Source: Pontivivens sp032464575 (GTDB lineage: Bacteria; Pseudomonadota; Alphaproteobacteria; Rhodobacterales; Rhodobacteraceae). From it: 64,000 bases of DNA. The stretch spans positions 186,001-250,000 of the forward strand of contig JAWDKM010000005.1 of NCBI GenBank assembly GCA_032464575.1. The letters run 5' to 3'. The position numbers and the translations under genes were made by a program. Positions 8,079 through 15,416 of this stretch are shown piece by piece (position 1 is the stretch's first letter; each line of letters begins with the position of its first letter). Below the pieces are notes generated by a model. It searched no databases, was not told where the DNA came from, and was given only the letters and a program-made list of their open reading frames with translations.

Positions 8079-9610
8079 ACGAACTGCTCGATATCCGGGG
8101 CCTGACCAAGGCCTATCCGGGCGTGGTGGCCAATGACGACGTGGCCTTCGACATCGCGCCCGGCGAGATCCATGCGCTGCTGGGCGAGAATGGGGCCGGG
8201 AAGTCGACTCTCGTCAAGATGATCTACGGGCTGGTCACGCCGGATGCGGGCATGATGAAGCTCGCCGGGCAGGACTACGCGCCCGAGAGCCCGACGGATG
8301 CGCGGGCGGCGGGCGTCTCGATGGTCTTCCAGCATTTCAGCCTGTTCGAGGCGCTGAGCGTGCGGGACAACATCGCGCTCGGCCTCGACGAGCCGGTGGC
8401 GCCTACGAAGCTCGCCGAGCAGATCCGGGAGGTGAGCCGCAGCTATGGCCTGCCGCTCGACCCGGACCGGCTGATCGGGGACCTGTCCGTGGGCGAGCGG
8501 CAGCGGGTGGAGATCGTGCGCTGCCTGCTGCAGGACCCGCGGCTTCTGATCATGGACGAGCCGACGAGCGTTTTGACGCCGCAGGAGGTCGCGCTGCTCT
8601 TCGACACGCTGCGGCTGCTGGCCAAGCGCGGTGTGGCGATCCTCTACATCTCCCACAAGCTCGACGAGATCCGGGCGCTGTGCGACCGCGCGACGATCCT
8701 GCGGGGCGGCAAGGTGGTGGAGACCTGCACGCCGAAGGACGAGACGACGAAGAGCCTTGCGGAGATGATGATCGGGGCGGAGCTGAAGGCGCCGAAGGCG
8801 AAGCGGGTCGTGCCGGGGCGCACACTCCTGTCGCTCGCCGGGCTCGACCTGCCGAACCACGATCCGTTCGGGGTGAGTTTGCGCGGCGTGAGCCTGACGC
8901 TGCATGCGGGCGAGGTGCTGGGCATCGCGGGTGTCGCGGGCAACGGGCAGGACGAGCTGATGGCCGCATTGTCGGGCGAGGTGCGGGTGGCGCAGACCAT
9001 GATCGCGCTCGACGGCAAGCCCGTGGGCCACCTGCCGCCCAACAAGCGGCGGGGGCTGGGGCTGCTCACCGCGCCCGAGGAGCGGCTGGGCCATGCCGCA
9101 GCGCCCGACATGGACCTCACGCACAATACGATGCTGACGGGGCGCGTGCGGCAGAGGCTGTCGGGTTCGGGCTTCCTGAAATGGGGCGCGACGGCGAATT
9201 TCGCGCGGGCCGTGATCTCCCGCTTCGATGTGCGGACGCCGGGTGTGGGCACGCAGGCGCGGGCGCTGTCGGGCGGCAACCTGCAGAAATTCGTGATTGG
9301 GCGCGAGGTAATGCAGAAGCCGCGCGTGCTCGTCGTCAACCAGCCCACATGGGGCGTTGATGCGGCCGCGGCGGCGGCGATCCGTGAGGCGCTGCGCGAT
9401 CTGGCCGAGGCCGGGGCGGCGGTGCTGGTGATCTCCCAGGATCTCGACGAGCTGATGGAGATCTCGGACCAGTTCGCGGTGCTCGCCAATGGCAAGCTGA
9501 GTGCCGCGCGGCCTGCCGGTTCGACCTCGATCGAGGAGATCGGGCGGCTGATGGGCGGCGATACCTCGACGCTGGGCCATGAGGCGCCGGTGGCGGAGGC
9601 CGCGCAATGA
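8075..9610 (+). CDS. BMP-type nucleoside/purine ABC transporter, ATP-binding protein (two ABC domains)
   Basis: A 511-residue ATPase with two fused ABC cassettes, the layout of the RbsA/BMP (Bacillus YufO, streptococcal NupA-like) group. The first domain has Walker A GENGAGKST, signature LSVGERQRVEI and Walker B LLIMDEPT. The second has a degenerate loop (GVAGNGQDELM) with signature LSGGNLQKFVIGRE, as is usual in this family, so only the first site is expected to be fully active. It drives import through the two permeases that follow. Its start overlaps the xdhC stop, and its stop overlaps the permease start by 4 bp. Confidence 0.92.
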   Translation: MNELLDIRGLTKAYPGVVANDDVAFDIAPGEIHALLGENGAGKSTLVKMIYGLVTPDAGMMKLAGQDYAPESPTDARAAGVSMVFQHFSLFEALSVRDNIALGLDEPVAPTKLAEQIREVSRSYGLPLDPDRLIGDLSVGERQRVEIVRCLLQDPRLLIMDEPTSVLTPQEVALLFDTLRLLAKRGVAILYISHKLDEIRALCDRATILRGGKVVETCTPKDETTKSLAEMMIGAELKAPKAKRVVPGRTLLSLAGLDLPNHDPFGVSLRGVSLTLHAGEVLGIAGVAGNGQDELMAALSGEVRVAQTMIALDGKPVGHLPPNKRRGLGLLTAPEERLGHAAAPDMDLTHNTMLTGRVRQRLSGSGFLKWGATANFARAVISRFDVRTPGVGTQARALSGGNLQKFVIGREVMQKPRVLVVNQPTWGVDAAAAAAIREALRDLAEAGAAVLVISQDLDELMEISDQFAVLANGKLSAARPAGSTSIEEIGRLMGGDTSTLGHEAPVAEAAQ

Positions 9611-10674
9611 TCGGGCTGGAGCTGCGCCGCGCGCCGTCGCGCGCCATGGTGTTCCTGACGCCCGCCTTCGCGGTGCTGGCGACGATGGTCGCGGGCGGGA
9701 TTCTGTTCGCGGCCCTCGGCAAGAACCCGGTGGAAGCGATCTGGATCATCTTCGGCGAGCCCTTCGTCGATCCGTTCTCCCGCTCGGAGCTGTTCGTGAA
9801 GGCCGCGCCCCTGATCCTGATCGCGATCGGGCTGTCGCTGGGGTTCCGGGCGGGCATCTGGAATATCGGGGCCGAGGGGCAGTTCATCGTGGGGGCCATC
9901 GCGGGCTCGGCAGTGGGGCTCGCGTTCTATGGCACGCAAGGGGTCTGGCTGCTGCCGCTGATGGCGCTGGCGGGGATGCTTGCGGGCATGGGCTGGGGGC
10001 TGATCCCGGCGTTCCTGAAGGTGCGCTACAACGCCAACGAGATCCTGGTGAGCCTGATGCTGGTCTATGTGGCCGATCAGCTTCTCAGGGCGATGGTATC
10101 GGGGCCGCTGCGCAATCCGCAGGGTTTCAACTTCCCCGAAAGCCGGCTGTTCCACGACAGTGCCGTGCTGCCGATCCTCGTGGAGGGGACGCGGGTGCAT
10201 ATCGGCGTGGCGATCGCGGTGCTGGTGGTGCTGCTCTTGTGGCTGGTGCTCGACCGACACGTGCTGGGCTTCAACATCAAGCTGATGGGCTCCGCCCCGC
10301 GCGCGGCGCGCTTTTCGGGGGTTAAGCCCTCTGGGATGGTACTGCTCTGCCTCGGCCTGTCGGGCGCGCTGGCAGGGCTCGCGGGGCTCTTCGAGGCCGC
10401 GGGGCCGGTGCAGCAACTGGTGCCCGCGCTGCCGCAGGGCTATGGCTTCACCGCGATCATCGTGGCGTTTCTGGGGCGGCTGAACCCGCTGGGGATCCTC
10501 GCCGCCGGGATGGTGATGGCGCTGACCTATATCGGGGGCGAGAACGCGCAGCTTTCGCTGCAACTGCCCGCGGCCGCGATCAGCGTGTTCCAGGGGATGC
10601 TGCTGTTCTTCCTGCTGGGGCTCGACATCCTCGTGCGCTACCGCGTGCGCTTCGGCCGGCGGGAGGTTGCGTGA
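9607..10674 (+). CDS. BMP-type nucleoside ABC transporter permease 1
   Basis: A 355-residue inner-membrane protein with about ten hydrophobic segments. GFRAGIWNIGAEGQFIVGA and NANEILVSLMLVYVADQLL are hallmarks of the YufP-like half of BMP-family transporters. It forms the channel with permease 2 and is powered by the preceding ATPase. Neighbouring xdh genes suggest purine nucleosides or bases as substrate. Its stop overlaps the next start by one base (TGATG). Confidence 0.9.
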   Translation: MIGLELRRAPSRAMVFLTPAFAVLATMVAGGILFAALGKNPVEAIWIIFGEPFVDPFSRSELFVKAAPLILIAIGLSLGFRAGIWNIGAEGQFIVGAIAGSAVGLAFYGTQGVWLLPLMALAGMLAGMGWGLIPAFLKVRYNANEILVSLMLVYVADQLLRAMVSGPLRNPQGFNFPESRLFHDSAVLPILVEGTRVHIGVAIAVLVVLLLWLVLDRHVLGFNIKLMGSAPRAARFSGVKPSGMVLLCLGLSGALAGLAGLFEAAGPVQQLVPALPQGYGFTAIIVAFLGRLNPLGILAAGMVMALTYIGGENAQLSLQLPAAAISVFQGMLLFFLLGLDILVRYRVRFGRREVA

Positions 10675-10955
10675 TGGTGCGTCCCGCGATGCCATGCGTG
10701 ATGGGCGGTGCGATGGGTCTGATGCTGCCCTGGGTGCTGCACATGGAGGGCGCGGGCGGTCTCGTGTTCGTGCTGGGCCATGTGGCGGCCCTGCTGATGG
10801 TTGCCGCGCTGGCGCTCGTCCTGCCCCGCGCGCGGAGGCTTGCAGCGGCGCATCTGCGCGGCGGGCACATGTTGCGGATGGGCGGTGCCGCCGTGATGGG
10901 CTTTGCGGCGACCTGTGCGGTGTGCCTTCTGATCGGGGGGCAGCATTGGACCTGA
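10674..10955 (+). CDS. Small hydrophobic membrane protein inside the nucleoside transporter operon
   Basis: A 93-residue protein with three likely membrane spans (about 5-22, 27-47 and 66-86) separated by an arginine-rich turn (LPRARRLAAAHLR). It sits between the two permease genes, overlapping permease 1 by one base and permease 2 by ten, so it is almost certainly translated with them. I recognise no family. By position it could be an accessory subunit or assembly factor of the transporter. It does not overlap either permease in frame and has good coding character. Confidence 0.6.
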   Translation: MVRPAMPCVMGGAMGLMLPWVLHMEGAGGLVFVLGHVAALLMVAALALVLPRARRLAAAHLRGGHMLRMGGAAVMGFAATCAVCLLIGGQHWT

Positions 10956-12037
10956 GCTCGCTGGATTTTGTCGCCCTCTTCGCCTCGCTGATCGTGGCCG
11001 CGACCCCGTTGGTGCTGGCCGCCATCGGGGAGCTGGTGGTGGAGAAGTCGGGCGTCCTGAACCTCGGGGTCGAGGGGATGATGATCATGGGGGCGGTCAC
11101 GGGGTTCATCCTCGCGGTGACGACCGGCGTGCCGCTGCTGGGCTTTTTCGGAGCTGCGATCGCGGGGGCGGCGCTGGCGCTGGTCTTCGGCGTGCTGACG
11201 CAGGTGCTCTTGAGCAACCAGGTGGCGACGGGCCTCGCGCTGACGCTGTTCGGGCTGGGGCTCGCGGCGCTCCTGGGGCAGAGCTACACGGGCATCCGGC
11301 CGCCGCAGACCGCGTCGCTCGACCTGCCGGTGCTCAGCGATCTGCCGGTGCTGGGACGGCTCCTCTTCTCCCATGACTGGGTGGTGTATTTCGCGCTGCT
11401 GCTGGTGGGCGCGGTGTGGTGGTATCTCAACCGGACGCGGCAGGGCCTGATCCTGCGCGCGGTCGGGGAGAACCACGATGCGGCCCATGCGCTCGGCTAC
11501 CGGGTGGTGGCGATCCGGCTGGGTGCCATCGCCTTCGGCGGCGCCTGCGCGGGGCTGGGTGGAGCCTATCTGAGCCTCGTCCGCGTGCCGCAATGGTCCG
11601 AGGGCATGACGGCGGGGATCGGCTGGATCGCGCTCGCCATCGTGGTCTTTGCCAGCTGGAAGCCGTCGCGGGTGATCCTCGGCGCGTGGCTCTTCGGCGG
11701 GGTCACGATCCTGCAGCTCAACATACAGGCGGCGAATCTCAACGTGCTCGCGATCCTTTCGCTGGTGCTGGGCGTGGTGGCCGTCGGCCTGCTCCTCTTC
11801 AACATCCGGCGGCTGAACGGGCACCTGGTGATCCGCAGCGCGTTCATCGGCGCGCTGGGGCTGCTGAGCTGGTCGCTGGCGCTGAGCTTCCCGGATTTCC
11901 AACTCGACAGCGCCTATCTGTCGATGACACCTTACCTGACGACGATCGCGGTCCTCGTCGCCATTTCCGGCGACCGGACCCGCGCCGCGCTCAACGCCCC
12001 GGCCTCGCTGGGGCGCGTCTTCCACGCCTCCGCCTGA
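10946..12037 (+). CDS. BMP-type nucleoside ABC transporter permease 2
   Basis: A 363-residue inner-membrane permease. The start is a TTG at 10946, giving MDLSSLDFVALFASLIVAAT followed by AAIGELVVEKSGVLNLGVEG, the family signature of the YufQ-like half. Longer readings from upstream would add unrelated residues that overlap the small membrane gene. The C-terminal part has extra hydrophobic segments (about residues 260-345), a little longer than minimal members. It pairs with permease 1 to form the pore. Confidence 0.88.
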   Translation: MDLSSLDFVALFASLIVAATPLVLAAIGELVVEKSGVLNLGVEGMMIMGAVTGFILAVTTGVPLLGFFGAAIAGAALALVFGVLTQVLLSNQVATGLALTLFGLGLAALLGQSYTGIRPPQTASLDLPVLSDLPVLGRLLFSHDWVVYFALLLVGAVWWYLNRTRQGLILRAVGENHDAAHALGYRVVAIRLGAIAFGGACAGLGGAYLSLVRVPQWSEGMTAGIGWIALAIVVFASWKPSRVILGAWLFGGVTILQLNIQAANLNVLAILSLVLGVVAVGLLLFNIRRLNGHLVIRSAFIGALGLLSWSLALSFPDFQLDSAYLSMTPYLTTIAVLVAISGDRTRAALNAPASLGRVFHASA

Positions 12038-12084
12038 ACGAGGGGCGATTGTCCGGGGATCGGATGTTCAACAAGGAGAAACGA

Positions 12085-13179
12085 ATGAAACTGCTCAAAA
12101 CCCTCGGCCTTGCCGCGGTGCTGGCGGCCGCCCCCGCGCTGGCACAGGACGATCCGCTGCAGGTCGGCTTCATCTATGTCGGCCCCGTCGGCGACTACGG
12201 CTGGTCCTACCAGCATGACCAGGGCCGCCTCGCCATCGAGGAGCACTTCGGCGACGCGGTCGAGACGAGCTTCATCGAGAGCGTGCCGGAGGGCGACAGC
12301 GAGCGGGTGATCCGCCGCATGGCGCAGGAAGGGCACGACCTGATCTTCACCACGTCGTTCGGCTACATGACGCCGACGGTGCGGGTGGCCCAGCAGTTCC
12401 CGGATGTGAAGTTCGAGCATGCGACGGGCTACCAGCGCGCCGACAACGTCTCCACCTATTCGGGCCGCTTCTATGAAGGGCGCGTGGTGCAGGGCTTCCT
12501 CGCCGGGCACATGACGGAGTCGAACATCATCGGCTACATCGCGTCCTTCCCGATTCCGGAGGTGATCCGCGGGATCAACGCTGCCTATCTCGCCGCGGCG
12601 GAGGTGAACCCGGACGTGGAATTCCGCATCATCTGGGTGTCGACCTGGTTCGATCCGGGCAAGGAGGCGGATGCCGCGAACACCCTGATCGAGCAGGGCG
12701 CGGACGTGATCCTGCAGCACACGGATTCGACGGCCCCCATGACCATCGCGCAAGAGAGCTGGGAAGGTCTCGGCGAGGGGGAGACCGGCATCTACGCCTT
12801 CGGACAGGCCTCCGACATGCTGGAGTTCGGGCCGGATGCGCGGCTGACCTCGATCATCGACAACTGGGCGCCCTACTACATCGAGCGGGTGCAGGCCGTG
12901 ATGGACGGGACGTGGGAGAGCGCGGATGCCTGGCACGGCATCGACGAGGGCATGACCGAGATCGGCGCCTTCAATGCCGACCGCATCCCCGCCGACCTGC
13001 TGGCCGAGGCCGAGGCGCTGGTTCAGGCGGTCGAGTCCGGCGAGCGCCACGCCTTCACCGGCCCGATCAACTGGCAGAACGGCGAGGCCTGGCTGGCCGA
13101 GGGCGAGACGGCGGATGACGGCACGCTCCTGGGCATGAACCGCTATGTCGAGGGGATCGACGGCACGATCCCGAACTGA
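12085..13179 (+). CDS. BMP-family periplasmic substrate-binding lipoprotein-like protein
   Basis: A 364-residue binding protein with a cleavable signal peptide (MKLLKTLGLAAVLAAAPALA, cut after ALA; no lipobox cysteine). FIYVGPVGDYGWSYQHDQGR, SFGYMTPTVRVAQQFPDVKF and GIYAFGQASDM are typical of the BMP/PnrA-like family that binds purine nucleosides. The start at 12085 has a strong AAGGAGAA ribosome site ahead of it, stronger than those of the membrane genes, fitting the excess usually needed for binding proteins. It is the last gene of the unit and is followed by a terminator. Confidence 0.92.
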   Translation: MKLLKTLGLAAVLAAAPALAQDDPLQVGFIYVGPVGDYGWSYQHDQGRLAIEEHFGDAVETSFIESVPEGDSERVIRRMAQEGHDLIFTTSFGYMTPTVRVAQQFPDVKFEHATGYQRADNVSTYSGRFYEGRVVQGFLAGHMTESNIIGYIASFPIPEVIRGINAAYLAAAEVNPDVEFRIIWVSTWFDPGKEADAANTLIEQGADVILQHTDSTAPMTIAQESWEGLGEGETGIYAFGQASDMLEFGPDARLTSIIDNWAPYYIERVQAVMDGTWESADAWHGIDEGMTEIGAFNADRIPADLLAEAEALVQAVESGERHAFTGPINWQNGEAWLAEGETADDGTLLGMNRYVEGIDGTIPN

Positions 13180-13199
13180 TCCGGCGAGACCCGGTTGCG

Positions 13200-13227
13200 A
13201 AGGCCCCGGAGCGATCCGGGGCCTTTT
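13200..13227 (+). terminator. Rho-independent terminator ending the xdh/nucleoside unit
   Basis: AAGGCCCCGGA-gcga-TCCGGGGCCTTTT forms a perfect 11-bp stem with a four-base loop and a T run. It lies 20 bp after the binding-protein stop and 13 bp before the end of the convergent cupin gene, so it may serve both. Confidence 0.9.
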
Positions 13228-13239
13228 GCGTTGGGTGCG

Positions 13240-13695
13240 TCAGGAATAGGGCGTGCCGTCCTTGTGGACGAAACGGCCGTCGGCATTCGTGCTCATCATG
13301 TCGATGTCCGAGCAGGTGGTCACGTCCTCGAGCTGGCGCGAGCCGACCTCGAGATAGACCGCGACGGCGTCCGACCGGTTGATCAGGTGATGGCCGTCGC
13401 CGGTGTCCTTGGCGAAGGCGGCGCAATCGCCCGCGTGCAACACCGCCTCGCCCCCGTCCTCGATGAGCGTGAGCTTGCCTTCGAGCACGTAGACGAACTC
13501 ATCCTCGTGCGAGTGCCAGTGCCGCTGGCTCGACCAGGTGCCGGGCGGGAGCCGCATGAGGTTGACCCCGAAATCCGTGAGGCCGCCCGCATCGCCGAGC
13601 CGCTGGCGCAGGCGCTCGGCGCAGGGGGCGTTGAACCGGGGCGGATAGCCGGTGCCCCTGGCAACCGGCACGGCGGCGATATCGATCTTCGGCAT
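13240..13695 (-). CDS. Cupin-domain protein
   Basis: A 151-residue single-domain cupin. The first metal-binding motif is seen as HWHSHEDEFVYVLEGKLTL (two histidines, a glutamate and the closing glycine), and the second as GDGHHLINRSDAVAVYLEVG. The start at 13695 gives MPKIDIAAVPVARGTGYPP. Such proteins bind a divalent metal and may act as isomerases, dioxygenases or sugar-binding proteins. The C-terminal DVTTCSDIDMMSTN..GRFVHKDGTPY segment is common in a group of uncharacterised cupins of Rhodobacterales. Convergent with the nucleoside unit; no obvious partner gene. Confidence 0.8.
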   Translation of the reverse strand: MPKIDIAAVPVARGTGYPPRFNAPCAERLRQRLGDAGGLTDFGVNLMRLPPGTWSSQRHWHSHEDEFVYVLEGKLTLIEDGGEAVLHAGDCAAFAKDTGDGHHLINRSDAVAVYLEVGSRQLEDVTTCSDIDMMSTNADGRFVHKDGTPYS

Positions 13696-13786
13696 GGTGG
13701 TGCTTCCTTCGGTCCGGACGCGAGGCGTTGCGGGACGAGTGTACACCCGACCGGGGCCTTGCGGGGCTGACAACGCGAGACGCGCG

Positions 13787-13943
13787 ATCGCCGGACCGCG
13801 GGGTGGCGAGCCGCGGTTGGATCGGCGTGGTTTACGGCGGCCATGTCCGTGTGACGTTCGAGCGGCGCACCTACGAAAGCCAATCGCCAGCCCGCGGGGG
13901 GGGGTCTGGCGGTCGCGCGGCGCCTTCGGCTTGATTCCGCGCG
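13787..13943 (+). repeat. Structured ~160-bp dispersed repeat, copy A
   Basis: Most diverged of four same-orientation copies (others at 14447, 22761 and 22964). Shared landmarks in order are GACCGCGGGGTGGCGA, a central GGCCATGTCCG stretch, CCAATCGCCAGCCC, GGTCTGGCGGTCGCGCG and GCCTTCGGCTTGATTCCGCG. Arms ATCGCCAG and CTGGCGGT can pair. It lies between the cupin and the methyltransferase gene. No convincing coding capacity. Confidence 0.75.
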
Positions 13944-13967
13944 TTCCTTGGACGAACCGGCGCTGAG

Positions 13968-14390
13968 CTAGAGCAGCTGTCGTAGGGGATCGCCGGTATC
14001 GATGAAGAGCCGCCCGCCGGGTCGCAGCGCGGCGCGGATGCGGGGGAGCGCGAGACGCCCGGCCGCCGGATGTCGCCCGTCGAGGGCGCCGACGCGCATG
14101 GCGAAGGCGAGGTCGAAGGGGGCTTCTCCAAGGGTCAGTTCGAGGTGCTCCACGGCGACGCACCGGATGGCGAGGCGACCCGCGGCGATCTCCGGCCCGG
14201 AGCGGTCGCGCGCCAGTGTCACGGCCTTCGGCGAGCGGTCGATGGCGAGGACGAAACCCGTGCCGATGCGCCGCGCGACCTCGCGCGCGGCGACACCGGG
14301 GCCGCAGCCGATCTCGAGCACGCGCATTCCATCCTCGAGCGGCAGGGCGTCGACGAAGCTCAGGATGCGGGCGGAGGGTTTGGCGGGCAT
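13968..14390 (-). CDS. Small class I SAM-dependent methyltransferase
   Basis: A 140-residue protein with the SAM-binding core only. MRVLEIGCGPGVAAREVARR is motif I, FVLAIDRSPKAVTLARDRS supplies the acidic ribose contact, FDLAFAMRVGALDGRHPAAG is the motif IV region and LRPGGRLFIDTGDP is the following strand. It is shorter than most free-standing methyltransferases (200 or more residues), lacking the last strands, so it could be truncated. The gene is bracketed by repeat copies A and B in direct orientation. Substrate unknown. Confidence 0.75.
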   Translation of the reverse strand: MPAKPSARILSFVDALPLEDGMRVLEIGCGPGVAAREVARRIGTGFVLAIDRSPKAVTLARDRSGPEIAAGRLAIRCVAVEHLELTLGEAPFDLAFAMRVGALDGRHPAAGRLALPRIRAALRPGGRLFIDTGDPLRQLL

Positions 14391-14446
14391 GTTCGGGAAC
14401 CGATTGCGTTCGTTGGCGGCCTGATCATAGCCGACGCGAGCCGGGT

Positions 14447-14607
14447 GGTCGCCAGACCGCGGGGCGGCGATCCGCCGGTGGATCGGTGCGCTTCATGGTG
14501 GCCACGTCCGTGTGGCGTTCGAGCGGCGTGCCTCGATCGGCCAATCGCCAGCCCGGGGGGGCGGTCTGGCGATCGCGCGTCGGCCTTCGGCCTTGCTTCC
14601 GCGCGTT
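14447..14607 (+). repeat. Structured ~160-bp dispersed repeat, copy B
   Basis: Best-folding copy. GCCAGACCGC at 14451-14460 is the exact reverse complement of GCGGTCTGGC at 14561-14570, so the element can close into a long imperfect hairpin. Alternatively ATCGCCAG (14544-14551) pairs with CTGGCGAT (14566-14573). It ends with GGCC-TTC-GGCC and CTTCCGCGCG. It occupies most of the 336-bp gap before the PRC-like gene; the remaining 120 bp shows nothing beyond a likely promoter. Confidence 0.78.
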
Positions 14608-14726
14608 GCAGGCGCTGCTGAAAGGGGGCGGGCGCTTCGTGCATCTGTCCGCTTCGTCGCACCCCCGGAACGCGGGCCGGGGCACGGTGCGTTTAACTCG
14701 GGCATGGACCGAACTGGAGGAGACCG

Positions 14727-15272
14727 ATGATCCGCTCGACCGTTTTCGCGACGCTTGCCACGCTGAGCGCCGGCGCCCTGCTGGCGCAGGCCACCGAGGG
14801 ACAGATGGCCGCGACGCCGCCCACGATCGAGGGCCCGGACGAGATCGACAAGGAGGAGGTCGATGCCATTCCCGGCGGCAACCACACCTTCCGCAACGAC
14901 ATGCCCGTCGCATCCAAGGTCGTGACCAGCAGCGAGCACGGGCTCAATCCGGACGGGCCGCTTCAACTGACGCCGCCGGTCGTGGCACTGGACGGGTTCG
15001 AAACGGTGCCACTGGCCGAGATCGACCCGGCGCAGCTCGACGGGATGCCGGTCTGGCAGGAAGCCTCCGACGAATTCGCCGAGATCGCGCAGGTGGTCGG
15101 CAACGATGACGATACGGTGATCGTATCCCTGCCCTGGCTGCTCGACGACTGGGAGGTGGCGGTGCCGATCGAGGCCTTCACCTTCGTAGAGGCGGAGGAA
15201 GGCGATGAGCGCCGCGCCTACCTGTCGGCGTCGGAGGAGATGTTGCGCACCCTGCCCCGCTGGGACGGCTGA
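14727..15272 (+). CDS. Exported protein with a PRC-barrel-like C-terminal region
   Basis: A 181-residue protein with an N-terminal signal peptide (MIRSTVFATLATLSAGALLA, likely cut after AQA). The mature part begins with a proline- and acid-rich stretch (residues 30-60). From about residue 105, LDGMPVWQEASDEFAEIAQV..NDDDTVIVSLP resembles a PRC-barrel, a small beta fold found in adaptor proteins. A GGAG ribosome site precedes the ATG. It stands alone with a terminator behind it. The PRC assignment is by eye and moderate; the cellular role is unknown. Confidence 0.62.
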   Translation: MIRSTVFATLATLSAGALLAQATEGQMAATPPTIEGPDEIDKEEVDAIPGGNHTFRNDMPVASKVVTSSEHGLNPDGPLQLTPPVVALDGFETVPLAEIDPAQLDGMPVWQEASDEFAEIAQVVGNDDDTVIVSLPWLLDDWEVAVPIEAFTFVEAEEGDERRAYLSASEEMLRTLPRWDG

Positions 15273-15293
15273 GCCCCGGCCGAGGACGAGATC

Positions 15294-15323
15294 GAACGGG
15301 TCGCCTGTCGGGCGGCCCGTTTT
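15294..15323 (+). terminator. Rho-independent terminator after the PRC-like gene
   Basis: AACGGGtcGCC-tgtcg-GGCggCCCGTTTT forms a stem with a small internal mismatch and a short T run, 21 bp after the stop codon. Confidence 0.75.
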
Positions 15324-15416
15324 CGTATGCCCTATGCGCTTGCCCTCCGCCGCGCGCGCCAATAGGACTTTGGCCCCAGAACAGGACGCCAGAACCGCCC
15401 GACCGGGGAGCCCGCC

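Noticed and set aside
13787..14607. Composite transposon around the methyltransferase
   Set aside because: No transposase, no target duplication seen, and the same repeat occurs without a cargo gene at 22761-23117.
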